64,000 nucleotides of DNA from Hymenolepis diminuta (lineage: Eukaryota > Platyhelminthes > Cestoda > Cyclophyllidea > Hymenolepididae). Of the stretch, positions 38,171 through 50,272 are shown piece by piece (position 1 is the first letter of the stretch; every line of letters begins with the position of its first letter). Where the stretch lies: NCBI GenBank assembly GCA_900708905.1, contig CAADRB010000025.1, positions 1,795,026-1,859,025 of the forward strand. Direction: 5' to 3'. The translations under genes were made by a program, and so were the position numbers. The notes beneath the pieces are model-generated. The model had not been told where the DNA came from, did no database searches, and saw only the letters and a list, made by a program, of their open reading frames with translations.

Positions 38171-39128
38171 ACAACGAAAATAATGTAAAGTTTTTCTCCT
38201 TTGCTGTGAGCTATAATAATGGTGTGATGATTATTCAGTAAAAAAGAGGTCAATATTAAGAATTATTTTAGATCCTTTCTATTTTTAAAAATTTTGTTAA
38301 TACAAATAAATATCATCTATAAAATAAGGGAATTCGAAAACCAAAGAGGTTTCAGTACGATTAAAATTTATATTGAAAATTATATTGAATTATTGAAAAA
38401 AAATAAGGAAATAATTACTGCAATTTTAGAGAATGAAATTTAAAATTATTAACATGTAAATACTTCCAATTTCTGGCATCATAACCGACTTAATTTGACG
38501 ATCAGACAGAATTACTCCAAATTAATTGCCAAATTACCAAGGTAGCATGTTTCGCATCACAAGAAAGTAGAAATTTAATCTTAATTTGAAATAAAAAGCG
38601 TTCAAAATTTATTACTTTTTAAAAGCATTAAAGTATTTCAAACATTTTTTTAAGAAATTTCATTTATTATATTGCCATCATGATAATATTATAGAAAATA
38701 ATTAAATTTGCAATTAATGTTGTAATTATATTTCCGGAGGATAAAACATTAAATTATTTCCTTTCATCTTTATGTCCTAACCATATCTCTCACACTGTTA
38801 TTAATAAATACGAGAAATATAAAAGTAACATGTTATGAATAATTTATAACATAAATTTAATTACGTTTAATAAAATTTTATTAATACTATTTTATCTACT
38901 AAAATCTATCATAAGTAACTTGGGTGTATTGATTAAAATATAATGAGGAATTTTAAGAAATATGTAAATGAAATTGAATTTTAAAAAATTGTAAACATGT
39001 CAATGACGACCGATAATCATAAACCCACCAGTTAGCGTTTGAATTCACTCCGTAGGATATAAATCACACCAATAGAAAAATTACCCCAGTGAAGGTCAGA
39101 AGAAAATTAAATGCGAAATATTAAATTT

Positions 39129-39147
39129 AGAGAGAGGGAGAGAGAGG
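39129..39147. repeat. GA-rich tract
   Basis: AGAGAGAGGGAGAGAGAGG in intron 18-19. Confidence 0.85.
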
Positions 39148-40887
39148 TTGCATGCCAATTGCTTCTGCTGCTGCTACACTGCTAATATATCTGAATTTAC
39201 AGTTATTTATGGGCGTTGACCCAACAAACGATAGAACGAAAGGAGGAGACTGCAGATGCATTATCTTCCGCATTGGTCACAGTATTTTTGACCAGTAGCA
39301 AAAACACCTGACTATTTGCTGTCTAGAGAAGGACTCTTACTGATTTGCACGCGATTTGACTTTTGCGTATGGTGTTTTTCATTAACAGTACATTTAGGGC
39401 AGCCAGCTTCAATTGTGTGCAACTTTTAGGTCTATTTAGCGAGAAGACAGCAGTGATTAATTCACTGCAAAGAAAGTTAGTCTCCGCTTAACTATCATAA
39501 GATAAAAGCTACTTAAACTGTCAGTAATGTGGTTGGATATTTATTGTTTCTGGTCGTGTATCCGTTCCCGAAAATGATTTGAATGAAATTTATTGCGTTA
39601 ATATCAACCTGCTATCTTAGCATTGACAAAAATGGTATAAGCGACCATCTTAATTAATCGATTTGTCAGCAAACTCTATACTTCCCGTCCATTAAGTCGT
39701 TTAGAGACCCTGTGGTCAAATTCGGGATCATTGATCGGTAATCATAAATAGAAAAATGTAGAGGCCTAATTCAAAGTCAAATGAAGAAAAACATTTTTGA
39801 TACTTTGACATTGTATACGAGGTATTAGTAATGAAAAATGAATATGATTAACCTTTCAACCTTTCCTAAATTAGAACCTAAAGCAAATAATTACTTCGTA
39901 GGTGCGAAAATATGGGAGACGCCTCCACAAAATTTTATGATCTTGCATCATTTGAGGTACAAATATTATTAAGGATTCCAGGGGGGGAATATATGTATAT
40001 TTCTTCTTTCACAAAATTCGTTTTCCTCCATTTCCCTCCACATCCAGGTGCCAAACTTTATATCAGTTAATACCTAAGGACATGGAGACATTAATCAAAA
40101 CTCCAGAACTAAAGGCATCCTTACTTTTCTGAATGACGGTTTCGAGAATATACCAAGTACTCTTAAATAAGAGCATGGACAAGCCCAGCAGAAGAACAAA
40201 ATTTAAGGGAATTGAAAAGTGCATGTAACCATAGTATGGCACCTAGGTAAAAGTACAAACAAGGACAAATGCGTTTATCCTCTAAAAAGTTCACCTCAAA
40301 TCACTCCTTTAGTTAGCATTGGCCTCCGAAGATGTCATGGAAAGGCTACTGATTAGAGTTACTCGTGCAGGGCATAATAAGAACCTGCTAAGCTAATACC
40401 TTCTTTAGTGCAACGGTCATTTACGACCAGTCACGTTTTGCTAATCAGGATTGTACTCTAGACGGTTAGTAGCCTTGTTCCTTTCAATTAAACATAAGGG
40501 TTTTTATCAAAACTGTTTTTAACCCCATTTCATATTTCATTAGGCTCGGCTAACGCCTATTCCCCATGCTGAAAGGGAATATTTATATTACATCAAAATT
40601 CTTGTGCCTTCAAACATTTGTAAAATATATTAGCTAAACTACCGTTAAAATTAATCGTCCTTCAACTGACTAGAAGGTAATTTTAAAGCTACTCGAGTGC
40701 TATACAATAAAACAAAGACCTTACGGCCTTCAATTAATGTAGAGTTGAACGGCCTGTAATTTACTCATTTTGTCTGTTTATTGGTACGATTGTTATCTTC
40801 AAATTGCATTATAACCTTTATATTCATATCCACCATAAATCAGTGGTATCATTTAACATAATATGAGTAATATTAAGAGAGATTAAC

Positions 40888-41116
40888 CTGACATTTCCTT
40901 CAACAGAAAAGAGATCCCAAAGAAGGCTTTGAACTCCAAACAAAGTGGCCCCACGAAGTGATTTTCCATTCAGTTCGGTGACTACATCACCTAGACTAAA
41001 TCGCACATCACGATAGTCGGGTACTGAATGCAAGGTTCTATAGAGAGCACCGTTTGTAGTGACGTCAGTTACGACGAAACCACCGTCGGCCTCATCACTG
41101 GCGCCCAGGGTTATTC
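40888..41116 (-). CDS. MPDZ: Exon 18: core of PDZ C
   Basis: Two hundred and twenty-nine nt, phase 1 in, phase 2 out, acceptor GGTCCTTTTTAG, donor CAG|GTTAAT. It reads I-T-L-G-A-S-D-E-A-D-G-G-F-V-V-T-D-V (beta2-beta3), then a longer than usual loop (Y-R-T-L-H-S-V-P-D-Y-R), F-S-L-G-D-V-V-T-E-L-N-G (beta4, with the conserved G-D and N-G) and helix V-Q-S-L-L-W-D-L-F. The usual DGR motif before beta4 is replaced by Y-R-D-V-R. Spans about residues 579-655. It most resembles the position of MUPP1 PDZ6, by order rather than by a measured alignment. Confidence 0.9.
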
Positions 41117-42415
41117 CTAAAAAGGACCAATAAATAGCATTAAATGATATAATATGCAAGATTTAACAATTGTAAGATGATTTAACAATTTTTACATGTC
41201 ATAATTTATGGTGAAAAGTGGAAAAGAATAATTGAAAATACTCTTACCCAAACATGACCAGTTATAGCAGGACAATGTAAGGGGTCACTTCTAGTCTAAA
41301 GAAATCCTATTCAGTTAGATGGTAAGGAAACTACTAAATGAAATGGACACAATCTATTCAATGAGATAGGCCTGGGCAAATTTGGGAAACAATGATCTGA
41401 AATAAGTTCTGCAATTTTCGTGCGTGTTTCATAAGCATCGTATATTTAGTTAGTTACATACATATTAGGTAGGTACGATCTTAAATAGCTAAGAAAACGA
41501 TAGCCTTCCGAAACATTTGCTTGTTATGCTCAATGGACTTTACTGATTTAGTGACTCGAACAACTTACTACGTGAGTTCCTCCCGCATGTATATTCCCAT
41601 TATGTTTGCCTTGAGACACGCTTTTCTCCAACCCAGCATCCCAATCTTCTTTTGTTGCCTTGACTAATTAGTGACCCTAATAGATGGGTTAAGTTTAAAA
41701 ATTTACTTCCTGCTCAGATGCCCTCTCCCTGACTTGCGGATCCTGTTGATACTACAAGATTTGTACATATGAGTGTTTCTTCTCCCGATTAGCTTCACAT
41801 TTTACAAAATATTTCATTCTTTTAAATGAGTTTATATTCCGTTGGATTCGCTACCAGAAACAGCATTATTTGAAGCATATCAAACAGATCCCTTTTAGTC
41901 TTAACACTTAACACGTTATACAAATTTAAAACCAAATAAACTTGGAAGAATGTTCGTTTCACCTAACATGACTGAAAATAATATTTAAATGGAGGGCGCT
42001 TAAATGACAAACATCAGTCAATGCGATCGCTATTTTAAGTCTCAATCTGATACTGAATTCTTTTATCGAGAAAAATTTTCCCAGCCTTATGCACAAAAAA
42101 CCACCGCTTTTCAGATTTGTCTGACTTCAGTTTAAACTAAATTGCAAATCGCACTAGGACACAAAATTGAAGGAGTCAAAATGTTCAAATTTTTAAGTTT
42201 ACTTTCTGATAGGTTATTCATTATAATTATTTGTTATTGATCAGTGAATATGCTTAAATGGGTTGCAGATCGATAAGCTAAAGATGTACTGATTTGATTT
42301 TGACTTAAGTAATGATCTGACTTGGTGTTTTTTCCTCATTTTGAACGGTCATCATCAAAGATGACGTCGATTTTAATAAATATCTTATTAGACCAAATAT
42401 TCATTGTGTTCTTAC
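41117..42415 (-). other. Intron 17-18 (within PDZ C)
   Basis: 1.3 kb between the first strand of PDZ C and its core. The split falls inside the carboxylate-binding loop (L-I-G|I-T). Nothing else seen. Confidence 0.75.
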
Positions 42416-42563
42416 CAATAAGTTCGCCTCTAATCTTAGAAACAACAATTTCCACAGTACCATCGGGGTAATTAGGTGAATAACCAGAAGAATTGTGAGA
42501 TTCATAGGAGGAATTTCTTCTTATTTCATCTGACATTTTGCGTCCATTCTGCGGTTGCACCAC
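42416..42563 (-). CDS. MPDZ: Exon 17: linker and first strand of PDZ C
   Basis: One hundred and forty-eight nt, phase 0 in, phase 1 out, acceptor TTTTGCACAG, donor ATTG|GTAAGA. A basic/Ser/Tyr-rich linker (R-R-N-S-S-Y-E-S-H-N-S-S-G-Y-S) is followed by D-G-T-V-E-I-V-V-S-K-I and R-G-E-L-I-G, the first strand and the start of the carboxylate-binding loop (L-I-G-I after joining exon 18). R-R-N-S-S-Y resembles a basophilic kinase site; that is inference. Confidence 0.85.
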
Positions 42564-43754
42564 CTGTGCAAAAAAGAGATATTAAGTAAATGCCAACTGA
42601 TATTATAGCTAACCAGCTATTTATATAGCAATAGGAATCTCTACTTCCCTTGATTTACGATCCCAGAGGAGGTTATGTTCTGAAGCAATGTGAATGATAA
42701 AAATTAACTAGACCCTTAAATTGTCTATCGATTTATCTCTACGTTTCTGCCCAACGCAATGCGTAAATGGCAATAGTCCAACTATGACTCATTCTTCATC
42801 CTTTATTGATTTTATTCTGTTACCCATGTAAAGTCTGACTCTATCCTACCTGATGACTCATCCATATAACAGGCGGCCTCTTATCGATTTATCGCAGGTT
42901 CTTACCTACCGCATATAAAGCTTTAATCTGCTCCAACATAATTCATTCTTCTAATATTACGCTTATTATCAGTTTCTAATCACATTTGGAATGTTGGATC
43001 ATTTTCTTACAATTCTTCATTAAGTTCAATTGATAAACAAGAATTGATCAGTTGATGTTCTTACTAAAAACACGATTTGAACATAACGGTGGATTGCTTT
43101 AATTATTACAATTACCAAACAAGGAGAAGATAAAATATGTCTTTCTTGAAAAGCAGGAATATCTCTGGACCCTGAGTGCCAAGTTGCACCTCTCCGTCCT
43201 TAACATCGTCAAGATACGTAAAAGGTTAATTTCCATAGAAGAATAGCTTGCAGGATAATTGGGGAACAATTTCACCGATTTTCGTGAACAGAAGTTTAAA
43301 TTTTCTTGTAGTCTCTCATAATTATATATTTCGCGATCAGAATCTAAGTCATCTGATGCCAGAAGTAAACTAATATCTGAAATTGGGTGAGTTCAAAAAA
43401 ACGAGTGCTTACAACACTCTCATCCTCGCTTTAGTTGCGCGTTTTGCCGGTATGAGCTAACATTTACAGCTTTGAAGCCATCTAAAATTTTTAAACCTGT
43501 TGTTCATTCTTTCCCACTTACTTCTCTACTGCTGTTATTTCAGATTTAATTTTTTTCTTTTCTAACAAAAATGTTGAATCTTACACTCTTTTGTTATCCT
43601 ATACTGCCGTATTAGTATTCGTAGAGACTTAATAACGTGAGAACTAGGTAGATTTTTACTATTTTAAATCAATGACTTCTTACCTGTTAACTACTTCGAT
43701 CGTCAAAATGCTATTTATTGAAATAACATCTCTTAGATTCAGATAATTACTCAC
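42564..43754 (-). other. Intron 16-17
   Basis: 1.2 kb, phase 0, no repeat or ORF of note. Confidence 0.75.
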
Positions 43755-44093
43755 CTTGTCTGGTAGGGTCTCCAGTTTGGGTGATTCTCGAGGAATTTCT
43801 TGTAGAGAAGTCTCAAATTTCCGTCTAATGTCGGAGATTTTACCGTCCGAAGTGGACACTGTTTCACCGCGTTCAATTCCAGATTCAATTTCAATAGAAA
43901 CTGAGTCGTTCTGAGTGTTTTCCTCACTAGGCGCCCCATAAATGGCAGCCATTTTGTCGGAATTAGAACTCGGAGCCTTGTGGGAATTAGGATGAAGAGG
44001 TCGACTGCAGACGAGGTAGCCCGAGGTTCTTGGCTCTCGGAGGGTATCAGTGAAGAAATAGCTGTCTTTATCCATGACTACTACTCCACTTAC
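43755..44093 (-). CDS. MPDZ: Exon 16: end of PDZ B plus Ser-rich linker
   Basis: One hundred and thirteen codons, phase 0/0. The start completes PDZ B: V-S-G-V-V-V, then helix alphaB (S-Y-F-F-T-D-T-L-R-E-P) and last strand G-Y-L-V-C-S-R, close in layout to the end of MUPP1 PDZ4. The rest is a polar linker with E-S-G-I-E-R-G-E-T and I-R-R-K-F-E-T-S-L-Q-E. The exon's first six bases are GTAAGT directly after the acceptor TTTTACAG, which recreates a perfect donor at the exon start. Because it is phase 0/0, skipping it keeps frame but destroys PDZ B. Donor AAG|GTGAGT. Confidence 0.88.
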
Positions 44094-45837
44094 CTGTAAA
44101 ATGAAAAGAAGCATAGATTACGATCAGAGAAAGAAGCATTCTGATTTAATCTCCCAGTTAGTTTGAAGTTAGCTTCATTTATCTCCTTTTTTAGATTAGA
44201 ATAAACAATGAATGATTTTAAAGTGGAAATTTTCCAGTTAATAAATCTTTTATTACTACCATCATTTCGTAACTTTTCATGTTTTAAATGATGAAGATAA
44301 TCAATTTGATGAAACTACAGAGCTTATTACGAAAATTTTGTGTACGGAAAGGGATCTCAGCTTCAAGAAATCTTACTTGAAATTCATTAATCTATCAGAC
44401 AAAATGCTAAGATGAAGCGAATACTAAATTTAGATCATTTACCGTCAGTTTAATGTACACTCATTAAGCTCCCTAATTACTCAGGTTGATTAAAAACATA
44501 TTTCACTTCATTTCTCTGATTGGCACATTCAAAACAGTGTGGAAAGTGGCTGTTTTCTGAAAATTTCCTCTTAAATGCATGCCACTAATGTCAATTATTA
44601 TTTGTATACCCACCCCCATGTCCGTACTCTTCAAGATTGTTTACTAGTGGTAAGCAGTAAAATAAACCCTCGGAAATAATGAACATGTTGGATGGAAGCG
44701 ATAAATAGTGTGCATTTTCAAGCCTTTGTGTATGGATAAGTAACTGCTAAAGTAAGAGGGATGCAAGTGCCCAATTAATTAGCACAGTGGTTACTTAAAT
44801 ACAACAATTTTACCCAAACAATTAGAGAGGAGTAATATAAATATAGGAAATTATTAAAAACCTGTTTGGAAATTCACATTTTTACAATTTAATTATCATA
44901 TAACTTCCCAAATTCCTACAACAAGGCATGAATATCCTAAGTATCTCATTGTCATTCAGATATTCAGGCAAATAGTCTATGCAATTGAAACTCTGTGTTT
45001 ATATGAAGAGTGGAAAGTGTAATGAATTTATCGTAAATAAAAGTCTTTGCTTGAAAGATTTTGCATCCACTCCTGTGTCAATGGTCAGATTTAACTGAAG
45101 TCAGACATGTCGACCTAAATTGTGACCTTAAAAGTGGTCAAGCGAGGGATTAGTTTACTGTTTATAAAGTGAGGGCCCGATAGCTTTAGCCTCTGGTATT
45201 TACGGTTCGCTAAATTATTTGTGAGGATAACCCGACCGACGCGTGCTTTCTCGTCCAAATGTCAAACGGTATGTAAGATGAGAGCAGATCTCTGACTGAT
45301 AAATTTTCGAATACTTGATTTGCAACTAGCCTTCGGGATGATTATTGTCATTTCAGTTTCCCTCATCCCTCTGAGCTTACTTACTTCCCTCTACACACAC
45401 AGCTCTACAGTTCTTCTAATCGTGTCCTTATCTGGATCAGTTTTTAAATTTTTATACTGATTCCACTGTTGTCAATAAAATTTTGTTAATCAATTAAAAT
45501 ATATAAATTAAGAAATTTTAAACGTTGAGATTTTAAATAAATTGGTGATTACTTTTTGCGAATACTGATGGAGGTTCTTTCAAGGTGAGGCGAATTCACT
45601 ATTACTTATTATTAATTAGCATAACTTTTCGGAGTTATGAAATTCCTATTTCTATTTTAAATATCGAATGAACTCTATAGAGGAACTGTAATAACGTTGA
45701 GAGGGTCTAACAGGGGCCACATCGATCGATTAGAAGGAATAAGTCATGTCACTCATGTCGTCAGATCAGTTCGGGAGTGGCTTGTCTGCCACCTCCATAA
45801 CGTTATATCAGGAACACTTGATTTAATATTTAATTAC
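44094..45837 (-). other. Intron 15-16 (within PDZ B)
   Basis: 1.7 kb. A less AT-rich block at about 45100-45420 contains CpG and a CCCTCATCCCTCTGAGC stretch resembling the 3' part of family A. The 3' end is the AG|GTAAGT site described under exon 16. Confidence 0.7.
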
Positions 45838-46014
45838 CTCAATAATTTCATCTTCTGGTTTAAGCTCAGTTTGTTTGGCGATCACACCGTCCTCCTTCAA
45901 AGAGACGATACGATGTCTAAAGTCCAGCTGATTGCCTTTATTGTCGACGCTTGCAACGGTTTCAACAGATATTCCCAAAGGTGTGTTTTCCGCTGGAAGC
46001 TTGTATTCCCCAAT
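45838..46014 (-). CDS. MPDZ: Exon 15: core of PDZ B
   Basis: Fifty-nine codons, phase 0/0, acceptor AAAATTATAG, donor GAG|GTAATT. It runs through the carboxylate loop and beta2 (E-N-T-P-L-G-I-S-V-E), beta3 (H-R-I-V-S-L), an alphaA-like turn (D-G-V-I-A-K-Q-T-E-L) and beta4 (K-P-E-D-E-I-I-E). The loop has P-L-G-I where most PDZ domains have G-L-G-[IFL], so ligand choice may differ. The beta2-beta3 region carries about ten extra residues (N-K-G-N-Q-L-D-F-R). It sits between exons 14 and 16, both of which continue the same fold. Confidence 0.88.
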
Positions 46015-49000
46015 CTATAATTTTAGATGCAAAAGTTAGAGTCATACGCTTAGCATATAAATAATCATAATGCTTTGAATCGTATTGCTTTAATTGTAAT
46101 TAATGACCACTTTCAACCAACTTTTTTATTGCCTAAATATTTTTAAATTGTAAGAACGAATTTTACTTAGACATTCCATTTGCTTTCGAATAAAACACGC
46201 ATAAATGTGCAAATTAAAACAACCCTTTTCAAGATTTTAATTGGTTTATTTAAAATCTGCCCGGACTACGCAGCTTCGCTAACTTAACATTTTTGGCTAC
46301 CTTACCTCTGCTATGCTAAAACTATAAGCTGCCGGATATCATCTAGGAATATTTTCCCTTCTTAATCGTTGAACAAAAATCGAAAATGAAGCGGCAGGAC
46401 CTACTTTTCTTGATTAAATAATACTGGTCAATAGGTACTGAACATTGCAGGCAGGGGACCAATAATATTATTTGAATTTTGGAATGGGAAATAAAGACTT
46501 TCCATTACCCTAACGTTACTCTCTGTATCCTTTGATGCCCTCTCCTTTATTATTTGTTGAATTTACTACTATTCAATGTCGGTTTCTTCCAATAATTAAA
46601 AATGTTAAATTTTTTTGTTTTACTGTGAGTAATAACAATAAAATATGTTCAATTTTATGACCGATAAAAGAAGGATGCATTATTTCCAAAACAGAAATCT
46701 TGGCACAATTACTAATCTTATATCTACTGAATTCCAAACGCCATTTTATTACGCGAAGCTCAATGTAGACTTGAAATACCCCCTAGAAATATTTGTACAT
46801 ATAAACGGGCATTGTAATTTGATGGAAAAATTTATACTTGTATAGAAAACCGGATATTAGATAGAATATTAAGAAATGACTGGATGCGCATAGACCAAAT
46901 ATTGCGGAGAAACCTTCAATACGATCGATGAGAACCAGCCTTGAGCACTATCCTTCTCTGCCGTGCTTAGATCAGATTTTTGATTGGAGAAATTGCAGAT
47001 CAGGTAAGTCGTGCTTTGTTTTAATGTTAATACTATACTCCTTCCTCTGTACGAACCTTAACGTAAACTGCTTTTCCAATAGACATTAAAAAAACGCTGA
47101 GGTCAGTCACATCTTTACACTTTCTCAAAAGTGGATAAAGGTTTAAAGGAATAATTACTTTGGCTGGTTTCGAAGCTGTAAGTATTAACTTATGTCGATT
47201 AAGCGCTCTGTTTAAATGAAGATGGGAGTAATGCAACCACCTATTCTCTAAATTCATGCTACTCCAGACGTTAGCAATCTTTCTGACATCAGAGTTAGAT
47301 CGCGAAAGACGCGATCATGAAACTGCAGGAGAATTCAAATTGTCCCGAATCGTATTGAAAACTATTTTCCAACAGAAATGAATTTCTTGATAATCTGGAA
47401 GGCGTTAGGGACAAAGAGGTGCAAATTCTAAAATGAGACCAATAGATATCCTTACTTTTCGAGAAAGATGTCTTCACATTTTACTTCCTCCTATTTGGTA
47501 ACTGTAATATTCAAAGCTATACATCTTTGTGTCCAGATCTTATTTGTAATAGGAATATTAAGTGTTCTTTTTTATAAATCAAATAGGCTGAATAGCAATC
47601 TTCAAAAGAGCCCTTCTCCTATGTCTATCGTGCCTTTTGTTTGGGCCAGCTACTCTCATTTTCTCCTTCTTATGCACAAAAAGTTTTTGTAATACAAAAT
47701 GCGTCGAGAAAGAGGAGTCTAAATACACATGTTTTAGCGGAATGTAGTGAAAAATATTTCTCCCATCCATTTTCTGCTCGACCAATTTTCAATCTGATAA
47801 AAAGGGCGAAGTTGTTATTAACAAACACGGCCAAATCTATTCAGTCCTTCAAGTCAATGAAATTTGGATCTAGCACTGCCATTAATGGGGTTTCCCCGTC
47901 TGAAATTGAATATTCTCTATATGTGCGACGGCCTTGACAAGTTTAATCAGATAGCCTAGTCCCGAGAATTGTCGAAATTGACTCTAAATTTGATGCTACC
48001 TTAAGAGAGGAAAGAGGTAGTCTTGTGACTATCAAAGGGACTATGTAACTTAGATAAAGATATAAAGTTTATTATATTTAACTCGAGTTTTATATGTGGC
48101 TAAGTGGCTTTTTATACTAATTTCCGGTTGTTTTTCCATAGACCTGTTCCTTCTGCATTTCTAAACAGTTACAGCTATTAATGGCATCCTAAAACGCAAG
48201 GTTTTAAAGATTTCACAGCGAAGAAGATGCTACCCGTAATTATATCCTTCTCATTAATATTACAAGATGCAAACTACATTCACCGCATTCAATCTATACT
48301 CCAATTAAGTTTACACCTCCATAGCAATTTGGTCAAATTGCTTGACAAGGTAATGAAATCGTGATAGCAATATTCAAATTAGATTGTTTAATTTGCTTTA
48401 GCATAAATGAAGTGAAAGTAATAAGTTTGTTAGAATGCAATGGATATTTATAGTGCATATTAAGTGCGAGCAATATGCATTCGCTTAATATCCACGGTAA
48501 CCTATTAACAGGGGTATTTGAATAGATTACGCTATTATTAAAACATTATTTAAATATTTTTAGGCTAACAAAATTTGCGTGGTCTCGTTAGCTTTTTTGG
48601 TAGAAACCGAAATACTAAACTGTGCACAGGTCCATTATTAAAAGGACTTATATGCATCCAAGAAATTAACTTTAGCAAATTTTTTGACGGGTGGGATAAT
48701 TTGGTCCTTTGTTATTTTAACTTAATCTATCGACGGAAGATATTTTCCAAAACTTTTGTGCTGGAGAAACTATCAGTCAACTAATTCTTCGTTGAACAGT
48801 TTGATTATTCCAACCAGTAGATTAAAAAAGGGCCTTGCAGACTACACATTGTCGATTATTCCCACTTGTCAAACGCACGATCTTTGATTTGTCATCACAC
48901 CGTTCCCTTACTTTCGGGACCGTTTTATCTTATTGTTGGGTATGGAGCAGATATCTAAATTCCTTTCACAGAATGTTTACGTCCAATTCTTTTCTCTTTT

Positions 49001-49601
49001 TATGGTAAAGGTCATAGAAATTGGACGAGCGGTATCGAATAAGAATTTTTTTATCAATCAATAGTGACACATACGGTAAATTCTTCTCTCTTAATACAGT
49101 AATTGGTTCAATGCAGGTTACTTCTTATGTAACCGACGTGCTTGTTCTTTTTGAATGCACTTATAGATTACGATATCGCTTATTTTTATTCCAAAGCTTC
49201 GGTATTTCGCAGATCATAAAGGCGTTGAAAAGAAGTGTTTCCCACATCCATTCTGGGTATAAGAATAATGTTCCCTGATGAGAAGCTCATATTCTTAAAC
49301 AAACGTTAACATTGCGGTGTTTATATCTTTAAGTGGAAGGGCATCTATGGCCACCCAATCTCTGAACTATCAGCTTCCTCTCAACTGAGATAGAGCTTTA
49401 GAGTTTTCCATCGCATATCAGTGAACTTATTAGCATTTTCCAACAATCATCAGCAGTTTACGTGCACATTACGCCCGATGTTGCAATCGAGCTCGCAAAG
49501 TCAACGCTACCTGGACACAAAATCTGAGTGGCTAACAAAGTGGTGATACTTTAAATGGACAAATAAAAACGAAAATTGATTGCGAATTAACGTAAACTTA
49601 C
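46015..49601 (-). other. 3.6-kb intron 14-15 with a family A repeat copy
   Basis: Family A copy at about 46410-46595. Several 60-100 codon ORFs on both strands between 47033 and 47937 overlap one another and show no domain. They may be decayed element or chance. No supported exon. Confidence 0.65.
46410..46595 (+). repeat. Family A dispersed repeat, copy 3
   Basis: Starts TGGTCAATAGGTACTGAACA, then TTTGAATTTTGGAATGGGAA (as in copy 2), a diverged core, TACTCTCTGTATCCTTTGA, CCCTCTCCTTTATTATTTGT, and ends ATGTCGGTTTCTTCC. Confidence 0.5.
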
Positions 49602-49696
49602 TATTATTTCAATGTCATCATCCAATGTATTCGTCCAGTGGTTAATGAGAAGTCTGCGTTTTTCATCGCTTAGAATCAGATTTGCTGAGTTCTCTT
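49602..49696 (-). CDS. MPDZ: Exon 14: lead-in and first strand of PDZ B
   Basis: Ninety-five nt, phase 1 in, phase 0 out, acceptor AAATTTTAG, donor ATA|GTAAGT. It encodes a helical segment (L-S-D-E-K-R-R-L-L-I-N-H-W) and then D-D-D-I-E-I-I, the first PDZ strand, at about residues 351-357. The Trp-containing helix followed by an acidic turn and this strand matches the lead-in of MUPP1 PDZ4, where a W precedes 'Y-E-I-V-V' (family knowledge). Confidence 0.82.
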
Positions 49697-49761
49697 CTAA
49701 AATTTTGATGATGAAGGCGATAATAATTAAGAGAATATAGAAGTACGAACAATTAGATTAC

Positions 49762-49851
49762 CAGATTTGAAACTGACGCTCTGCGCAGGATAAGCATGAT
49801 AATATTCTTTTGATGTCGATGGTTGGTATGGATGATCATCCCCATCAATAT
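49762..49851 (-). CDS. MPDZ: Exon 13: linker exon before PDZ B
   Basis: Ninety nt, phase 1/1, acceptor TTTCCTTAAG, donor TCTG|GTAATC. It encodes 29 whole codons, acidic at first (I-D-G-D-D-H-P-Y-Q-P) and then Tyr/Ser-rich (E-Y-Y-H-A-Y-P-A-Q-S). A 65-nt intron follows. It is the last of the phase-1/1 exons. Confidence 0.78.
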
Positions 49852-50215
49852 CTTAAGGAAACAAAGTAATTACCCAAATGTTAAACGCATCAGCTACCTA
49901 AGGGAAAACAATATATTTAATTTAATTCGATTATTTAATTTCTCAACTTATGGGACTTTAGCGAAAAAGCATACCGCTTGGTTGGCCCCAGAACCTTGAT
50001 AACTTTCACTGCTGAATTATTAGATTTAAAACGAAATCTTGGAATAAAATTAAAATAGAATAAAAGAAATAAACTTTAGAAAATTCTTCTTCAATCTAGA
50101 TACTGTGGACTGCTATTATTATTATTATTGCAGAGCGTTACGAATTATTATTATTTGAATTTTAATTCAGTGTTGTTTTATATATTTTATGTTTTATTTG
50201 CACGGTTTCACATAC
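49852..50215 (-). other. Intron 12-13
   Basis: 364 nt, AT-rich, includes an ATT trinucleotide run at 50114-50129. Nothing else seen. Confidence 0.75.
50114..50129. repeat. (ATT)n run
   Basis: Five ATT units in intron 12-13. Confidence 0.85.
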
Positions 50216-50272
50216 CAGAGCTTGGATTATCGTTTTCTATTTCATCCATTCGTTGGTCTCGTTCTTCTAATT
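50216..50272 (-). CDS. MPDZ: Exon 12: small symmetric linker exon
   Basis: Fifty-seven nt, phase 1/1, acceptor with a long T tract ending TTTTCAG, donor CTCTG|GTATGT. It reads L-E-E-R-D-Q-R-M-D-E-I-E-N-D-N-P-S-S, a charged and probably helical segment. Same length and phases as exons 6 and 11. Confidence 0.78.

Larger units (their letters stand above)
36150..40887 (-). other. 4.7-kb intron 18-19 with a family A repeat copy
   Basis: Holds a family A copy at about 37960-38170 and a GA-rich tract at 39129-39147. The interval 38270-39010 is extremely AT-rich. No supported exon. Confidence 0.65.

Noticed and set aside
43751..43939. Second minus-strand frame within exon 16
   Set aside because: Out of frame with PDZ B, and its phases match no neighbour.
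45697..46020. Plus-strand 107-codon ORF
   Set aside because: Opposite exon 15 of PDZ B; antisense shadow.
47033..47937. Cluster of overlapping ORFs on both strands
   Set aside because: They contradict one another, are AT-driven, and show no domain.
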